Assembly (NCBI RefSeq): GCF_030704535.1
Contig: NC_081823.1
Span: 22,503,001-22,567,000 of the forward strand
Length of the DNA stretch: 64,000 nt
DNA from: Vitis vinifera
Lineage: Eukaryota; Streptophyta; Magnoliopsida; Vitales; Vitaceae
Direction of reading: 5' to 3'
Shown here: one piece after another, positions 42,954-54,380 of the stretch
Position numbering within the stretch: the stretch's first letter is position 1
How the letters are laid out: each line of letters starts with the position of its first letter
The notes under the pieces: model-generated
Database searches by the model: none
Told to the model about the DNA's origin: nothing
Seen by the model: only the letters and a program-made list of their open reading frames with translations
Program-made: the position numbers and the translations under genes

Positions 42954-45900
42954 TGTTAGCATTATTAGCTCCACCATTTGTTCCTTAATTGTATTCTTAA
43001 CTATAGCCTAATTCCTTAATTGTATCCTTAATTGTAGCCTAATTCCTTACCCTTATTTCCTTAGTTCTACTATAAATAGTCTAGGATGTAAAGTTGTTGA
43101 ATTACAATAATATAAAAAATGCATTCATTCTCTCAGTTTTCTTTTATACTTATTTTTGTAACTTGGTATTAGAGCCTCCTATGAAGGCTTGGTGATTTTT
43201 TTTATCGTTGCTTAGAGTAGACGGTTTTCTACTAGGACCTTTTTGAATCTTTTTTTTCTTCTAGTTCCTAAACTATCCTTAAATCTTATATCAGTTGGAC
43301 AATTGTGTGAACTTGGTGTTGACTTACATTTTTCGAGTCATGGTTATACTATGTAGGATCCACAAACCGGCAGGATCATTGGGACAGGGTGTAAGGTTAG
43401 GCGACTGTTTGAGCTATCATCTTTTCAACTACCATCTTAAAGTTTTGTTGCTGCTATCACATCCAGTGTTTGGCATTCTCGTCTTGGTCATCTTTCCAAT
43501 TCTAGATTAGGATCTTTAATCTCAATCGGGCGTTTAGGTCCTGTTAAAACAGAAAATTTTGATCGTATCTCATGTTGTCTTTCCAAGCATCATGCTTTGC
43601 CTTTTCATATAAGTGACTATGTTTCTTCTACACCTTTTGATCTTGTTCATTATGATATTTGGGGTTCTTCCCCTCATAATACTATGGGTGGTTCTTGTTA
43701 TTTTGTGATTTTTGTTGATGATTTCTCTTAATATACATGGATTTATATTATGCCGAATAAATTTGAGTTACTTAATATTTATATGTAATTTGCCATTATG
43801 ATTAAAACTCAGTTTTCTTCTACAATTAAAATTTTTTAGCACTGACAATGCCATGGAATATAGAGATTCTGTTCTTACTCAATTTTTTTCACAAAATGGA
43901 ACCATTATTCATAGATCTTGTCCAGGTACTTCCCAACAAAATGGGCGTGCAGAACGGAAACATAGACACATTCTTAATACTACTAGAGCCTTTTTGATCT
44001 CTTTCTTTTGTCCTGAAATCTTTTAGGGGGAAGCGACTCATCAACAGAATTCCTTCTCTTGTTATTGGTAACATTTCTCCTTATGAGGGCTTACATGGTC
44101 ATTGTCCTAATTATCGGTCTCTTCGTGTTTTTGGCAGTGCTTGCTTTGTTCTTCCATAACCTCATGAATACACTAAATTGGAACCAAAGGCACGTTTATG
44201 TTGTTCTCTAGGATATGGTATTGAACACAAAGGGTATTAATGTTGAGATTCTCTTTCCAAACGTCTTTGTATTTTCCGTCATGTTACTTTTTAGGAACAT
44301 AAAATGTTCTCAAGCCTTTCTCCATTTCAGCTTAACATATCATCTTCACATTTTTCATTGATCCATTTGTTTTTCTTTTTCCCAATGATTATATCATAGA
44401 TTCTTCTATTCATCAGTCATCTGATAGCTCTCACAGTATTGCGCAACCTGCAATCTCTCTTGAGACATTTACTTTGGTTTTAGATCCTTCACTTTTACCT
44501 TCTTCTGAGTCTCTAGCTCATTCTGATGAATCTGATTCTAATCCTTCTAACCTTTAATTACGTCACTCTGGTCAGGTAGCTAAACTTTCTGTACTTTTTC
44601 ATGATTTTTACTGTTATTCTACCATTATGTCTCTATATGAACCTCGCACCTATCGTAAGGCCAATATTGACCCTCTATGGCAGAAAACAATGGTAGAAGA
44701 AAATCAAGCTCTCATAAGTAAACATACTTAGGATTTAGTTAATCTACCACCAAATAAATATGTGGTTGGTTGCAAATGGGTTTATAAAATCAAGACTCGG
44801 GCAGACGGTTCAATTGAAAATATAAGGCTAGACTAGTAGCAAAAGGGTTCACATAGAAATATGGCATTGATTATGAGGAGATATTTGCTCCAGTAGCTCG
44901 TCTTACCTCTGTTCTCAGTCTCATTGCCATTGTTGCTGCTAAGCAATGGCAACTATTTCAAATGAATGTTAAAAATGCTTTTCTCAATGGCGATTTTTCT
45001 AAAGAAGTTAATATGCAACCTCCTCTGGGTTATGATCATCCTCCTAATCAAGTTTGTCATCTCCGCAAGGCTTTATATGGACTTTAACAGGCACCTTGAG
45101 CATGGTTTTCCAAATTTAGTTATACTATTTGTCAATTTGGTTTTCAATCTAGCGCTTATGATCACGCCTTGTTCATTCGCAAGACGTCCTAAGGTTGTGT
45201 TCTTCTTTTGCCCTATGTGGATGACATGATTATTGTTGGTGATAATCTGTAGGGCATTTAAGATCTTATGTCTTTTCTTAGCAGATAAGATCTTGGCAAA
45301 CTAAATTATTTTTTAGGCCTTGAGGTCTCATAAGATCAATCTAAATATTACCTATCTCAAGCCAAGTATGCCACTAATCTTATTTCTCGTGTAGGACTCA
45401 CTAATACTAAGACTGTTAGCACTCCCATTGAGCCTAATGCTCATTATTCAGCCACTAATGGTACTCCATTGAGTGATTATACTCTTTATTGCCAGTTGGT
45501 TGGTAGTCTTGTATATCTTACTATTACTCGTCCTGATATTGCTTATGTTCATATTGTGAGTCAATTCATGTTTGCTCCTCGTACTACTCACTATGTTGTT
45601 GTGCTTTGCATCATTCATTATTTCAAGGGTTCATTGTTTCAAGGCCTTCACTACTCTAGTTCTTCCTCTCTTAGTTTGATAGCATATTCTAATGCTGATT
45701 GGGCTGGGGATCTCACTGATCGATTCTCCACGACTGGTAATTGTTTCTTTCTTGGTGATTCTCTTATATCTTAGTGCAGTAAGAAGCAAACAGTTGTCTC
45801 TCATTCCAGTACTAAAGCTGAATATTGAGCCTTTGCTGACACTACTTCTAAGCTTATATGGTTACGATGGCTATTTCATGATATGGGGATCAATCATTCC

Positions 45901-46353
45901 TCTACTACTTATTTTTATTGTGATAATCGTAGTGCCATTCAGATTGCTCACAATGATGTCTTTCATGAGCGCACTAAACATATAAAGACTAATTGTCACC
46001 TTATTCGTCATCATGTGTTTTAGGGTACCATTCATCGCGTTCTTGTTTCCTCCTCGGATCAATATGCGGATATCTTCACCAATGCTCATTTACTCTTTCG
46101 CCTTCGTACTCTTGGTGGTAAACTCCACATGGCTGATACATTACCATCTTGAGTTTGAGGGGGGATGTTAGCCCTTAACTATATCCTTAACTATAGTCTA
46201 ATTCCTTAATTGTATCCTTAACTGTAGCCTAATTCCTTACCCTTACTTCCTTACTTCTACTATAAATAGGCTAGGATGTAAACTTGTTGAATTACAGTAA
46301 TATAAAAAAATCCATTCATTCTCTCAGTTTTCTTTCTGCTTCTTTTTGTTACA
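42954..46353 (+). mobile_element. Second Copia retrotransposon, both LTRs present, gag deleted
   Basis: The left LTR (42954 to about 43161) and right LTR (46166-46353) begin TGTTAGC and TGTTAGCCC and agree closely, including 'ctactataaatag.ctaggat' with a TATA-like core. A ttggtattagagcc primer site follows the left LTR, and a gagtttgaggggggatg polypurine tract precedes the right LTR. Inside, gag and protease are missing (about 43200-43430). Recognisable parts are GAG-pre-integrase WHSRLGHLS, integrase IFVDDFS and SCPGTSQQNGRAERKHRHIL, RT with YVDDMIIVGD (45220), and RNase H with SNADWAGDLTDRFSTTG and VVSHSSTKAEY. Stops are scattered, so it is not autonomous. I saw no clear 5-bp target duplication. 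Confidence 0.9.
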
Positions 46354-46691
46354 TAAATAAATGGTGTAATAGTTCAAAAAAATTTGAACTTTAACTATAA
46401 AATAACTCATGCATCCTTAAAAAATTAATTACAAAATTAAAATTAAAATATGAAAAATTCAAATTAACAACTAAATTACATTTTCATGAAGCAATACAAT
46501 GAATAAAAGCTATTATTCTTGATAATTTAAGGACCTTCAAGCTTCATCTTCTTTTGTGCTTAGATTGAATGATTTAAACAAAAATGTCATCTGTCATGGA
46601 ATCCCAATAACCTACCACATCATCAATATCTCTATAATTATAGAGTTTCACAATTCCGGTGTCTATTGTCACTGGTAAGGCTATTTGCCAT

Positions 46692-46979
46692 CTACATTCC
46701 AAATGATAAGATCTTTTCTACCATGAACTCCTGATATTCAACAAGCACTTCATCATACAAAATATCATCCAAGATGATGCGGACAACTTCTTCACATAGA
46801 ACCAAAGTCATGTTGACATGTATTAATTTATGGGATGTATTGATGATAGTATAGTCCAAAGGATTATCTAGTTTTTGAACTATATGGTAAGTGCAACATT
46901 GGATAACGAACCCATCTTTTTGAAGAAACTCGTGTCTTGTGTGATCATGTTGCCATAAATCAATTTCAAACATCGGCAT
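46692..46979 (-). CDS. Hypothetical 95-residue ORF
   Basis: An ATG-started frame of 95 codons ending TGA or equivalent at 46692. The protein is acidic and hydrophobic-rich (IIINTSHKL, VVRIILDDILYDEVLVEYQEF) with no signal peptide, zinc-binding pattern or repeat that I recognise. The following 150 bp in another frame (46690-46540) also reads open, so this may be an exon or the remnant of a longer gene. I see no family and assign no function. Confidence 0.3.
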   Translation of the reverse strand: MPMFEIDLWQHDHTRHEFLQKDGFVIQCCTYHIVQKLDNPLDYTIINTSHKLIHVNMTLVLCEEVVRIILDDILYDEVLVEYQEFMVEKILSFGM

Positions 46980-46989
46980 TGATCTTTGA

Positions 46990-48813
46990 TGAAAAAAAAA
47001 TTAGAAGAAATCTTGATGGAATTATGCAAGATATATTAAGAAAATCCTAGTAACCAAATGTAATGCTAAAAGTAAAATATGTGTGAGATTTTGACACTTA
47101 TATACAATTTTTTTTTAAAAATTTGATATTATGGTTTCATAGTAATCTCAACATAAGACAAATGACATGTATAAGGGGCTAATCTATGCATCAACTACTC
47201 TTGAGTAGTCTTAACAATAATAAGTTTAATATCATTATATTATATGAAAAAAAAATGATATTTAGTTCATGATTGAATGTGTACCAAAATTTATTTCTAA
47301 AGGAAAAGGATATATAAATACATGTTCATTCTAAAACAAAAAATTTTGCTAAAGCTTCAAGTGTTAAAATGGACATGATAACAAAACACACACACACCCC
47401 AAATAAATGAAGACAAAAACAAAAAGATGTGCATTATATTCAATTAAGTACCTGATTCAAAGAATTAAGAATTAGTTTATGAGATGTTTGAATGTAATAT
47501 GAGGAGTTAAAAATTTTTAAATACATTTATTATATTTTTGGAGAAATCGAGAAAATGAGTTTTAGAGAGAAGAATAGGACTATTCTCGGTGATAAGAACC
47601 TTTAAGTTGAATAGACATATTTCCTTCTTTTTTTTTGTCATTTTATTTTGTGAGAATTTCTGTAAAAAGAACTTAAGTGTTTCTCCAAAATTGAAACATA
47701 TATTGCTTTTAACTTTTGCCAAATCACTAATTTCCATTAGTGAGCTTTTTAGACCATATATATTTTTTCAACTCCATAAAAAATAGTCACATGCAAATCC
47801 ATTTTACTCCTCAAACCAAAAAAAAAAAAAATGAAAATACAAAAGGAAGCATAGTAGAATTCATTCATGGCTGAAAATTTAGAACATAGGCCTTTTGGCA
47901 ATAAGCCAAATTTAGTCAATTCATGATATGCGAACTTGTTAAAGGAAGATTAAGAAAATAAATTTTCATTTTTTTTAATCATGAATATTGAGAACAGAAT
48001 ATGATCTCATAGGGGTAACTTTTGGGAAACATTTGAAGTACATAAACATCTTTGAAAGAACTCAACAACTCTTGATACACTTGTCATAAAACTTATGGGA
48101 AATGAATTTACAGAAAAAAATTTCTATCAAAGCACCTCTAAGAATTTAAATATAAATGAAAATATTAAAAAAAAAATGTCAAAATGGGTTGCTAAGGATA
48201 TACAACTATTTCTATGGTTTTCAAGAGAACTTTAACAAACTCCATTAAATGTCTGGCAGTAGCCAAAACACCTTTGGCAATAGCCCTTCTTTCATACAAT
48301 TATAGGCCACTTCAGAACATATCTTCTTAGAGATGATTATAAAATATAATGTTATGTTTGGTTCTCGGAAAATTTGAGGAAAAATGTAAAGGAAAAAAAA
48401 TAAGGACGAAAAGTGAAAGGAAAGAAAAAGTGAAGGAAAATAAAAAATAGATTTAAAGTCAATAAATTATTTTTATATACTTCTTTAAACATATTTTTCT
48501 TATTTTTCTTGATTATATAAAGATTAAATGATTTTAAAATGCATATACTTATAACTAATTTTAATTATATTTGATTTTTTTTTTTCACAATGAAACCAAA
48601 TGAAGTAAAACCAATTTTCTTGATTTTTTTTTCTTTCTTTACTATTTTCCAAGAAACAAACATAATTTAAGAGAAAAATCATAATTACACTCTACAAGTT
48701 TGTACCTAATTGCAAACAAGTAACACCCAACTATGATTTGTACTAGAATATAGTCTATGTGTTCAAAAATAAAACAAAAAACAAAGCAACCTAAACACAA
48801 ATTATATGTACAC
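46990..48813. other. AT-rich intergenic, no gene
   Basis: Contains A/T runs, a short CA tract (47388-47398) and no ORF with family resemblance. Nothing else was recognised. Confidence 0.5.
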
Positions 48814-48829
48814 TAAAAGAAAAGTAGAA

Positions 48830-49068
48830 TTTTTATTTTATTTTTTATTTTGTATTTTTATTATTATAATTGAGAAACCTTCCATGACCAAGTTTTTAGG
48901 ACTCTCCATGGGGGCCTAAACATCAAGGTGTTGACTATTGCACAACAATCAACATTGGGTAAATTCAAGGTATCATCAATGATAGGATTAGAACCCAGAA
49001 CCATGTGTCACTTATTGAAACCACACTTTTCAGTGTTCGTCTTGATCAATTGGACTACCCTAGTAGGT
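48830..49068 (-). mobile_element. tRNA-derived SINE with 16-bp target-site duplication
   Basis: A 239-bp element on the minus strand. A box A-like tagtccaattgatcaag lies near its 5' end (49058 downward), and a box B-like ggttctaatcc follows about 60 bp further in. The 3' end is an A/T-rich tail with ataataataaaaatac. It is flanked by exact copies of taaaagaaaagtagaa at 48814-48829 and 49069-49084, a duplication length typical of LINE-mobilised elements. It has no ORF. Parts recall the plant Au SINE, but that link is uncertain. Confidence 0.78.
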
Positions 49069-49351
49069 TAAAAGAAAAGTAGAAATATAAACATGAAATG
49101 AACAATTTTTTTTATACAATGAATTAAATTTGATTGATATTTTAGTCCATTGACACATAGGAGAGAAAAAAAATCCCATGTACTAAAATGTTGTCTTAAT
49201 TAAGTATTAATATATCCCAATTTATAACATACTGGTAAGTTCTAATTATGTTAAATTACTCTTATCTATCTATTTTTTATTGATTTAATTGTTTTTATTA
49301 TCACTTTAACAAAGTACGACAATATCCTTCATTTTTCGTCAATTAAAACTA

Positions 49352-49462
49352 GGGAAAGCTGATCAGAAGGGACAAAAATCCCTCAATATTGTAAAACTAA
49401 CCCTCCACTTTTAATAGCCTCTAAAATGGTCCGATCTGGACAAAAATACCCCTCAGCTACAT
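49352..49462 (+). repeat. Left terminal inverted repeat of the MULE
   Basis: About 110 bp, matching the right end in reverse. The motif ggacaaaaat(c/a)ccc occurs twice, at about 49369-49382 and 49438-49451, and the right TIR has the same pair at the same spacing. Paired motifs inside TIRs are candidate transposase-binding sites. Confidence 0.9.
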
Positions 49463-49622
49463 CAACTCCTTTTTCCCTCCCATTCTAATTTTATTTCCCT
49501 CCATTCACCTCCTTTTTATTATTTCTTCCACTTTCTCATTTTTTTCATTTTCTCCTGTTATTCCGTTTCTCTCTTTTCAGTGCATTTCTTCAAGTCTCAC
49601 ACAGTTTCTCTTCAGATTTCTT

Positions 49623-49644
49623 CAACTTAAAGCGCTTTAAGTTG
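49623..49644. promoter_or_regulatory. Perfect 22-bp palindrome in the transposase leader
   Basis: A 22-bp perfect palindrome centred on AGCGCT lies about 270 bp from the left end and 220 bp before the transposase start codon. Its arms end in the cttaa/ttaag wording that also marks the internal repeats of this element. It could be a binding site for a dimeric protein or an RNA hairpin in the leader; nothing in the sequence decides. Confidence 0.6.
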
Positions 49645-49864
49645 TGGTTGGATAAACAGTGTACGTTTATTTTTATTTTTCCATATTTTTTTCTTTCATG
49701 TTTTATTTATTGAATATTTTCAAACATTTAATGAGATGTAGTAAATATTTAAATAAGTTTGAAATTGTTATAATTTTTTTAATATCATTTACAACCATGA
49801 AAAAAGGGATTAAAAGAAGGAAACAATCAGCTTAAAAAGTGTAGCGTGGAGAAACATTGTCTAT

Positions 49865-52800
49865 ATGGAAAAATCAAATGATGGTAAGTAATAAAACTTA
49901 TGGAATTTTATGATGGTTTTGGTATTGTTTGCACATTTGTGCTTTATATAGATGTAAATATATGTGTTAATAGGGTTTTGACATAATATATAAAGTTATC
50001 TTTTTTAGTTATATATCAAAACCTTACGGATATTAAGTTGAACTTGACGTGTGTTAAGTTGAACTTGAAGTAAGTTAAGATTGTATATAGTTATTTTATA
50101 GTAACATTATATTTTTGTTATTGTATTTAATTATACTCAATTTGAGTTGAATCATTTGCAAATTAGCCTTGACATTAAATAAATTACAACATAACCAATC
50201 TTTTAGTAAACAAATATATTTTTATTGTTTAAAATAGTTTAGAGTTACAATGTCTGAATTTATTTAATAACTATATACATTGTATTTCTATATCATTATT
50301 GGTATTATTTGAGGTAGTAAAGATGATTAATAATGTTATTTATTTGTTGTTTATTAAAAAAATAAATATGTGTAATGAAATAATATGTATTTAATAATGA
50401 ATGAGTTTTTTAAAATTAATACCTACTTATTGGTGCTAATGCTATGATGTAACTAAAAAATATTCTAATATTGTTTGTTGATGCCACTAATTGAATTATT
50501 CTGTTATTTCAGTGGTTGATGAAGTAGGAATAATGCTTTTATATGAAGGAGAATGGGTACGAGATGGAAATGTTTTCTATTTCGAAGGAAGTAAAGGTAA
50601 AGGCATTGAGATCCCGAAAACTATATCATATAAAGAGTTATTAGGGGTTGTCCATCATATTTTGAAGCTAGATCCAACAAATTGTTTTCTTTCAATGAAG
50701 TATGTATTCAATGCCAACATACCCACAAGTCCTATACAACTAACTGATGATGGGGATGTGAAATTCTTTATTGGTTTAAATTGTACAAATGGTAAGCTGC
50801 CTGTTCCATTATGCATCACAGTTGAAAAGAGAATTGATAATCACAATCAGAAATCAATTTGCAATTCTTATTTCGAATGTCATATGTCTTCTGAGATTGA
50901 TAAAGAATTGAATGAGGACTCAATGTTGATGCATAAAAGTAGACACATTCATTGTGATTCAGTTGAAACTCTTACTGTTGATGGTGAAAATGGACCAAGA
51001 TTTCAAAATGAGTCACATGAAGAGTATAAAGTTCATGATTGGAACATGAATGAGACTGCAATTAATGAGGAGGATTATAGAATGAATACTAACCCTACTA
51101 GTGATAAGCAAGTGACCCAAATTGGCTCATTCAGAACTGGTTCAGCTCAGAGTGCAGAAATCTTGACCATGATTGATACAAGTGATGGGTTCATACATGA
51201 CAATCCCACTATAATCGAAGATGTAGCAAATGAAAGACAAAACATGATGCAACAACCTATAGTTAGTGGAATTAGTGATGACCATCTAGAAGAACACCAA
51301 ATTTACTCAAGTAAGAAAGAATTACAAAGGAAGTTGTATATGATGGCTCTGAAAAGGAAGTTTGAGTTCAAAACAACTAAATCCACTACTAAGTTATTGC
51401 TTGTTGAATGTTTTGATAAAGAATGCAAGTGGCGAGTTCGTGCTACCAAGTTGGGGATTTCCAATATGTTTCAAATAATGAAATTCTATTCAACACACAC
51501 TTGTCGGTTAGATATGATGTCTCGTGACAATCGACATGCAAGTAGTTGGTTGATTGGTGAGAGTATAAGAGAAACATATCAAGGGATTGGTTGTGAATTT
51601 CGACCAAAAGACATTGTAGCAGACATTCGAAAGCAGTATGGCATTCAAATCAGTTATGATAAGGCGTGGAGAGCCAAAGAACTTGCTCTAGGTTCTATTA
51701 GGGGATCACCTGAGGAGTCTTATAACACTTTACCATCCTATTGCTATGTTTTAGAGCAAAAAAATCCTGGTACCATTACTGATATAGTTACTGATTGTGA
51801 TAATCAATTCAAATACTTTTTTATGTCGATTAGTGCATCTCTTGCTGGGTTTCACACATCAATAAGGCTTGTGGTTGCAGTTGATGGGACATTTTTGAAA
51901 GCAAAGTACTTAGGGACTTTATTTATTGCAGCGTGTAAAGATGGCAACAATCAGATATACCCTTTAGCCTTTGGGATTGGTGATTCAAAAAATGATGCCT
52001 CATGGGAGTGGTTTTTACAAAAACTACATGATGCACTTGGACACATTGATGATTTGTTTGTGATATCAGATCGACATGGTAGCATTGAGAAAGCAGTACA
52101 TAAAGTATTTCCCCATGCGAGGCATGGTGTCTGCACTTATCACGTTGGACAAAATTTGAAGACAAAGTTCAAGAATCCTGCAATTCATAAGTTGTTCCAT
52201 GATGCTGCCCATGCTTATCGTGTTTCAGAGTTTAATTTTATATTTGGGCAACTAGAGATGATTGACCCAAGAGCAGCAAGATATTTGATGGATATAGGTG
52301 TTGATCGATGGGCACGTTCATATTCTACCGAAAAAAGATATAATATCATGACGACAGGGATCGTTGAAAGCCTTAATGCTGTGTTGAAAAATGCTAGAGA
52401 TCTTCCGGTTTTGCAATTGGTTGAAGAATTGAGAAACTTACTTCAAAAATGGTTTGTGACTCATCAACAACAAGCAATGTCAATGTCAACTGAACTTACC
52501 ATGTGGGCTGATGGAGAACTTCGTTCTAGGTATAATATGTCAGCAACATATCTAGTGGAACCTATCAACTCCAAGGAGTGTAATGTTAACTATGCTGGCA
52601 TTAGTGCTCAAGTGAATTTAGACACTCGTTCATGCACATGTCGACAATTTGATCTTGATCATATTCCATGTGCACATGTTATTGCTGCTTGTAGATTTTA
52701 CAACATTTCATGTTACACTTTGTGCTCCAAGTATTTTACTACTAAAGCATTGTTATCTTCATATTCAGAGTGTATTTATCCAACTGGAAATGAAATAGAT

Positions 52801-52980
52801 TGGGTAGTACCTAATCATATTCGTGATAAAGTTGTGTTACCACCTAAAACAAGACGCCCAACAGGAAGACCAAGGAAAGTAAGAATTCCTTCTGGTGGAG
52901 AGGGCAAGCGCACATCTCGTTGTAGTCGATGTGGTCAATATGGGCATAATCGGAAAACATGCAAACGACCAATCCCTTGA
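49865..52980 (+). CDS. MuDR-type MULE transposase, two coding exons
   Basis: Exon 1 (49865-49883) encodes MEKSND plus one base and ends at G|GTAAGT. Exon 2 (50513-52980) starts after TTATTTCAG and restores the frame, giving 828 codons with no stop. The domains in order are: a PB1-like N-terminal region typical of plant MuDR proteins (about 1-110), an acidic linker, a MuDR-type zinc-binding DNA-binding region (about 265-335, with VECFDKECKWRVRA and a downstream C/H pair), and the MULE DDE core. Core catalytic candidates are Asp464 (VVAVDGTFLK), Asp526 (FVISDRHGS) and Glu625 (GIVESLNAVL). A SWIM zinc finger, CTCRQFDLDHIPCAHVIAAC, lies at about 714-733, and a CCHC knuckle, CSRCGQYGHNRKTC, near the C-terminus. 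The continuous ORF from 50491 begins inside the intron and lacks a reason to be the start. It should cut and rejoin at the TIRs in the nucleus. Confidence 0.93.
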
Positions 52981-53282
52981 TATCATGATAGCTTTGGCAC
53001 TCTATGAACTTACATGGAATGAAAATTGTAATAGTGAGCTTTTTTGTTTTTTTGGTACCCATGTGAACAGAAATGTAAGTTACTTTTTTGTATAAGGTGA
53101 TAGGATAAGCACATAGATGAATATTGTAATAATGATCCCCTTTTTTTGCATAACCATAGAAATGGAGATATTTGTTACTTTTGTACATATATGTTATGAT
53201 GAGTTATGTATAAAGTATAAATGAAAATTACATGTTTATTCTCAAACTATGGACTCAACTGTTCTCACGTTTATTGATAAGG

Positions 53283-53974
53283 AACTTGACAATAGTTAAG
53301 TTCAAGTTTTGTCTGAAGACTGTGGACTTAACTACCTTCAAGTTTGTACATAAAACAACTTGACAATAGTTAAGTTCAGGTTTTGTCTGAAGACTGTGAA
53401 CTTAACTACCTTCAAGTTTGTTCATAAAACAACTTGACAATAGTTAAGTTCAGGTTTTGTCTGAAGACTGTGGACTTAACTACCTTCAAGTTTGTACATA
53501 AAACAACTTGACAATAGTTAAGTTCAGGTTTTGTCTGAAGACTGTGAACTTAACTACCTTCAAGTTTGTTCATAAAACAACTTGACAATAGTTAAGTTCA
53601 GGTTTTGTCTGAAGACTGTGGACTTAACTACCTTCAAGTTTGTACATAAAACAACTTGACAATAGTTAAGTTCAGGTTTTGTCTGAAGACTGTGAACTTA
53701 ACTACCTTCAAGTTTGTTCATAAAACAACTTGACAATAGTTAAGTTCAGGTTTTGTCTGAAGACTGTGGACTTAACTACCTTCAAGTTTGTTCATAAAAT
53801 AACTTGACAATAGTTAAGTTCAGTTTTTGTCTGAAGACTGTGAACTTAACTACCTTCAAGTTTGTTCATAAAATAACTTGACAATAGTTAAGTTCAGTTT
53901 TTGTCTGAAGACTGTGAACTTAACTACCTTCAAGTTTGTTCATAAAATAACTTAACAATAGTTAAGTTCAGGTA
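53283..53974. repeat. Tandem array of 74-bp units, nine full copies plus a partial
   Basis: Units start at 53283, 53357, 53431, 53505, 53579, 53653, 53727, 53801 and 53875, with a partial copy at 53949. The period is exactly 74 bp with few substitutions. The first six units alternate between two variants (tgtggactt with tgtacat, and tgtgaactt with tgttcat), so the array grew largely as 148-bp dimers. Each unit holds an imperfect inverted repeat: acttgacaatagttaagttc, a spacer of about 20 bp, then gaacttaactaccttcaagt. The array lies between the convergent 3' ends of the transposase and ULP genes. Single diverged units follow to about 54210. Confidence 0.97.
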
Positions 53975-54380
53975 AAAATGACAATTGTAGACACAACTTC
54001 TTATGAGTCTATAGAAGATCAACTTGATACCTGTTAAGTCCAGATTAAATATGTTATTCTGGAATAGATTTCGACTTAATATCTGTCAAGTTTGTTCACA
54101 GTTAACTTGATAGTAGTTAAGTTCATGTGTTCTATTAAGACTGTGGACTTAATTACCTTCAAGTTTGTACCCATAACAACTTGACAACATTGAAGTTTAG
54201 TTTAAAATGTCAATTGTATGCATAACTATCGAACAACATTCATCAAAATATCCAAGTAGATATATCAACCTGTCCAACTACATTTATCAAAATGCCTAAC
54301 TACATATATGAAGCTATCCAATTACATATAACAAACCATCCAACTACATTATCAAAATGTGAAATATCAACATGAATTCA

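Noticed and set aside
50491-50512. ATG at 50491 as the transposase start
   Set aside because: It lies before a strong TTTCAG acceptor, and the upstream exon at 49865 joins in phase with a good donor.
53283-53974. Array resembling a CRISPR locus
   Set aside because: The units are contiguous 74-bp tandem repeats without unique spacers, in a plant transposon.
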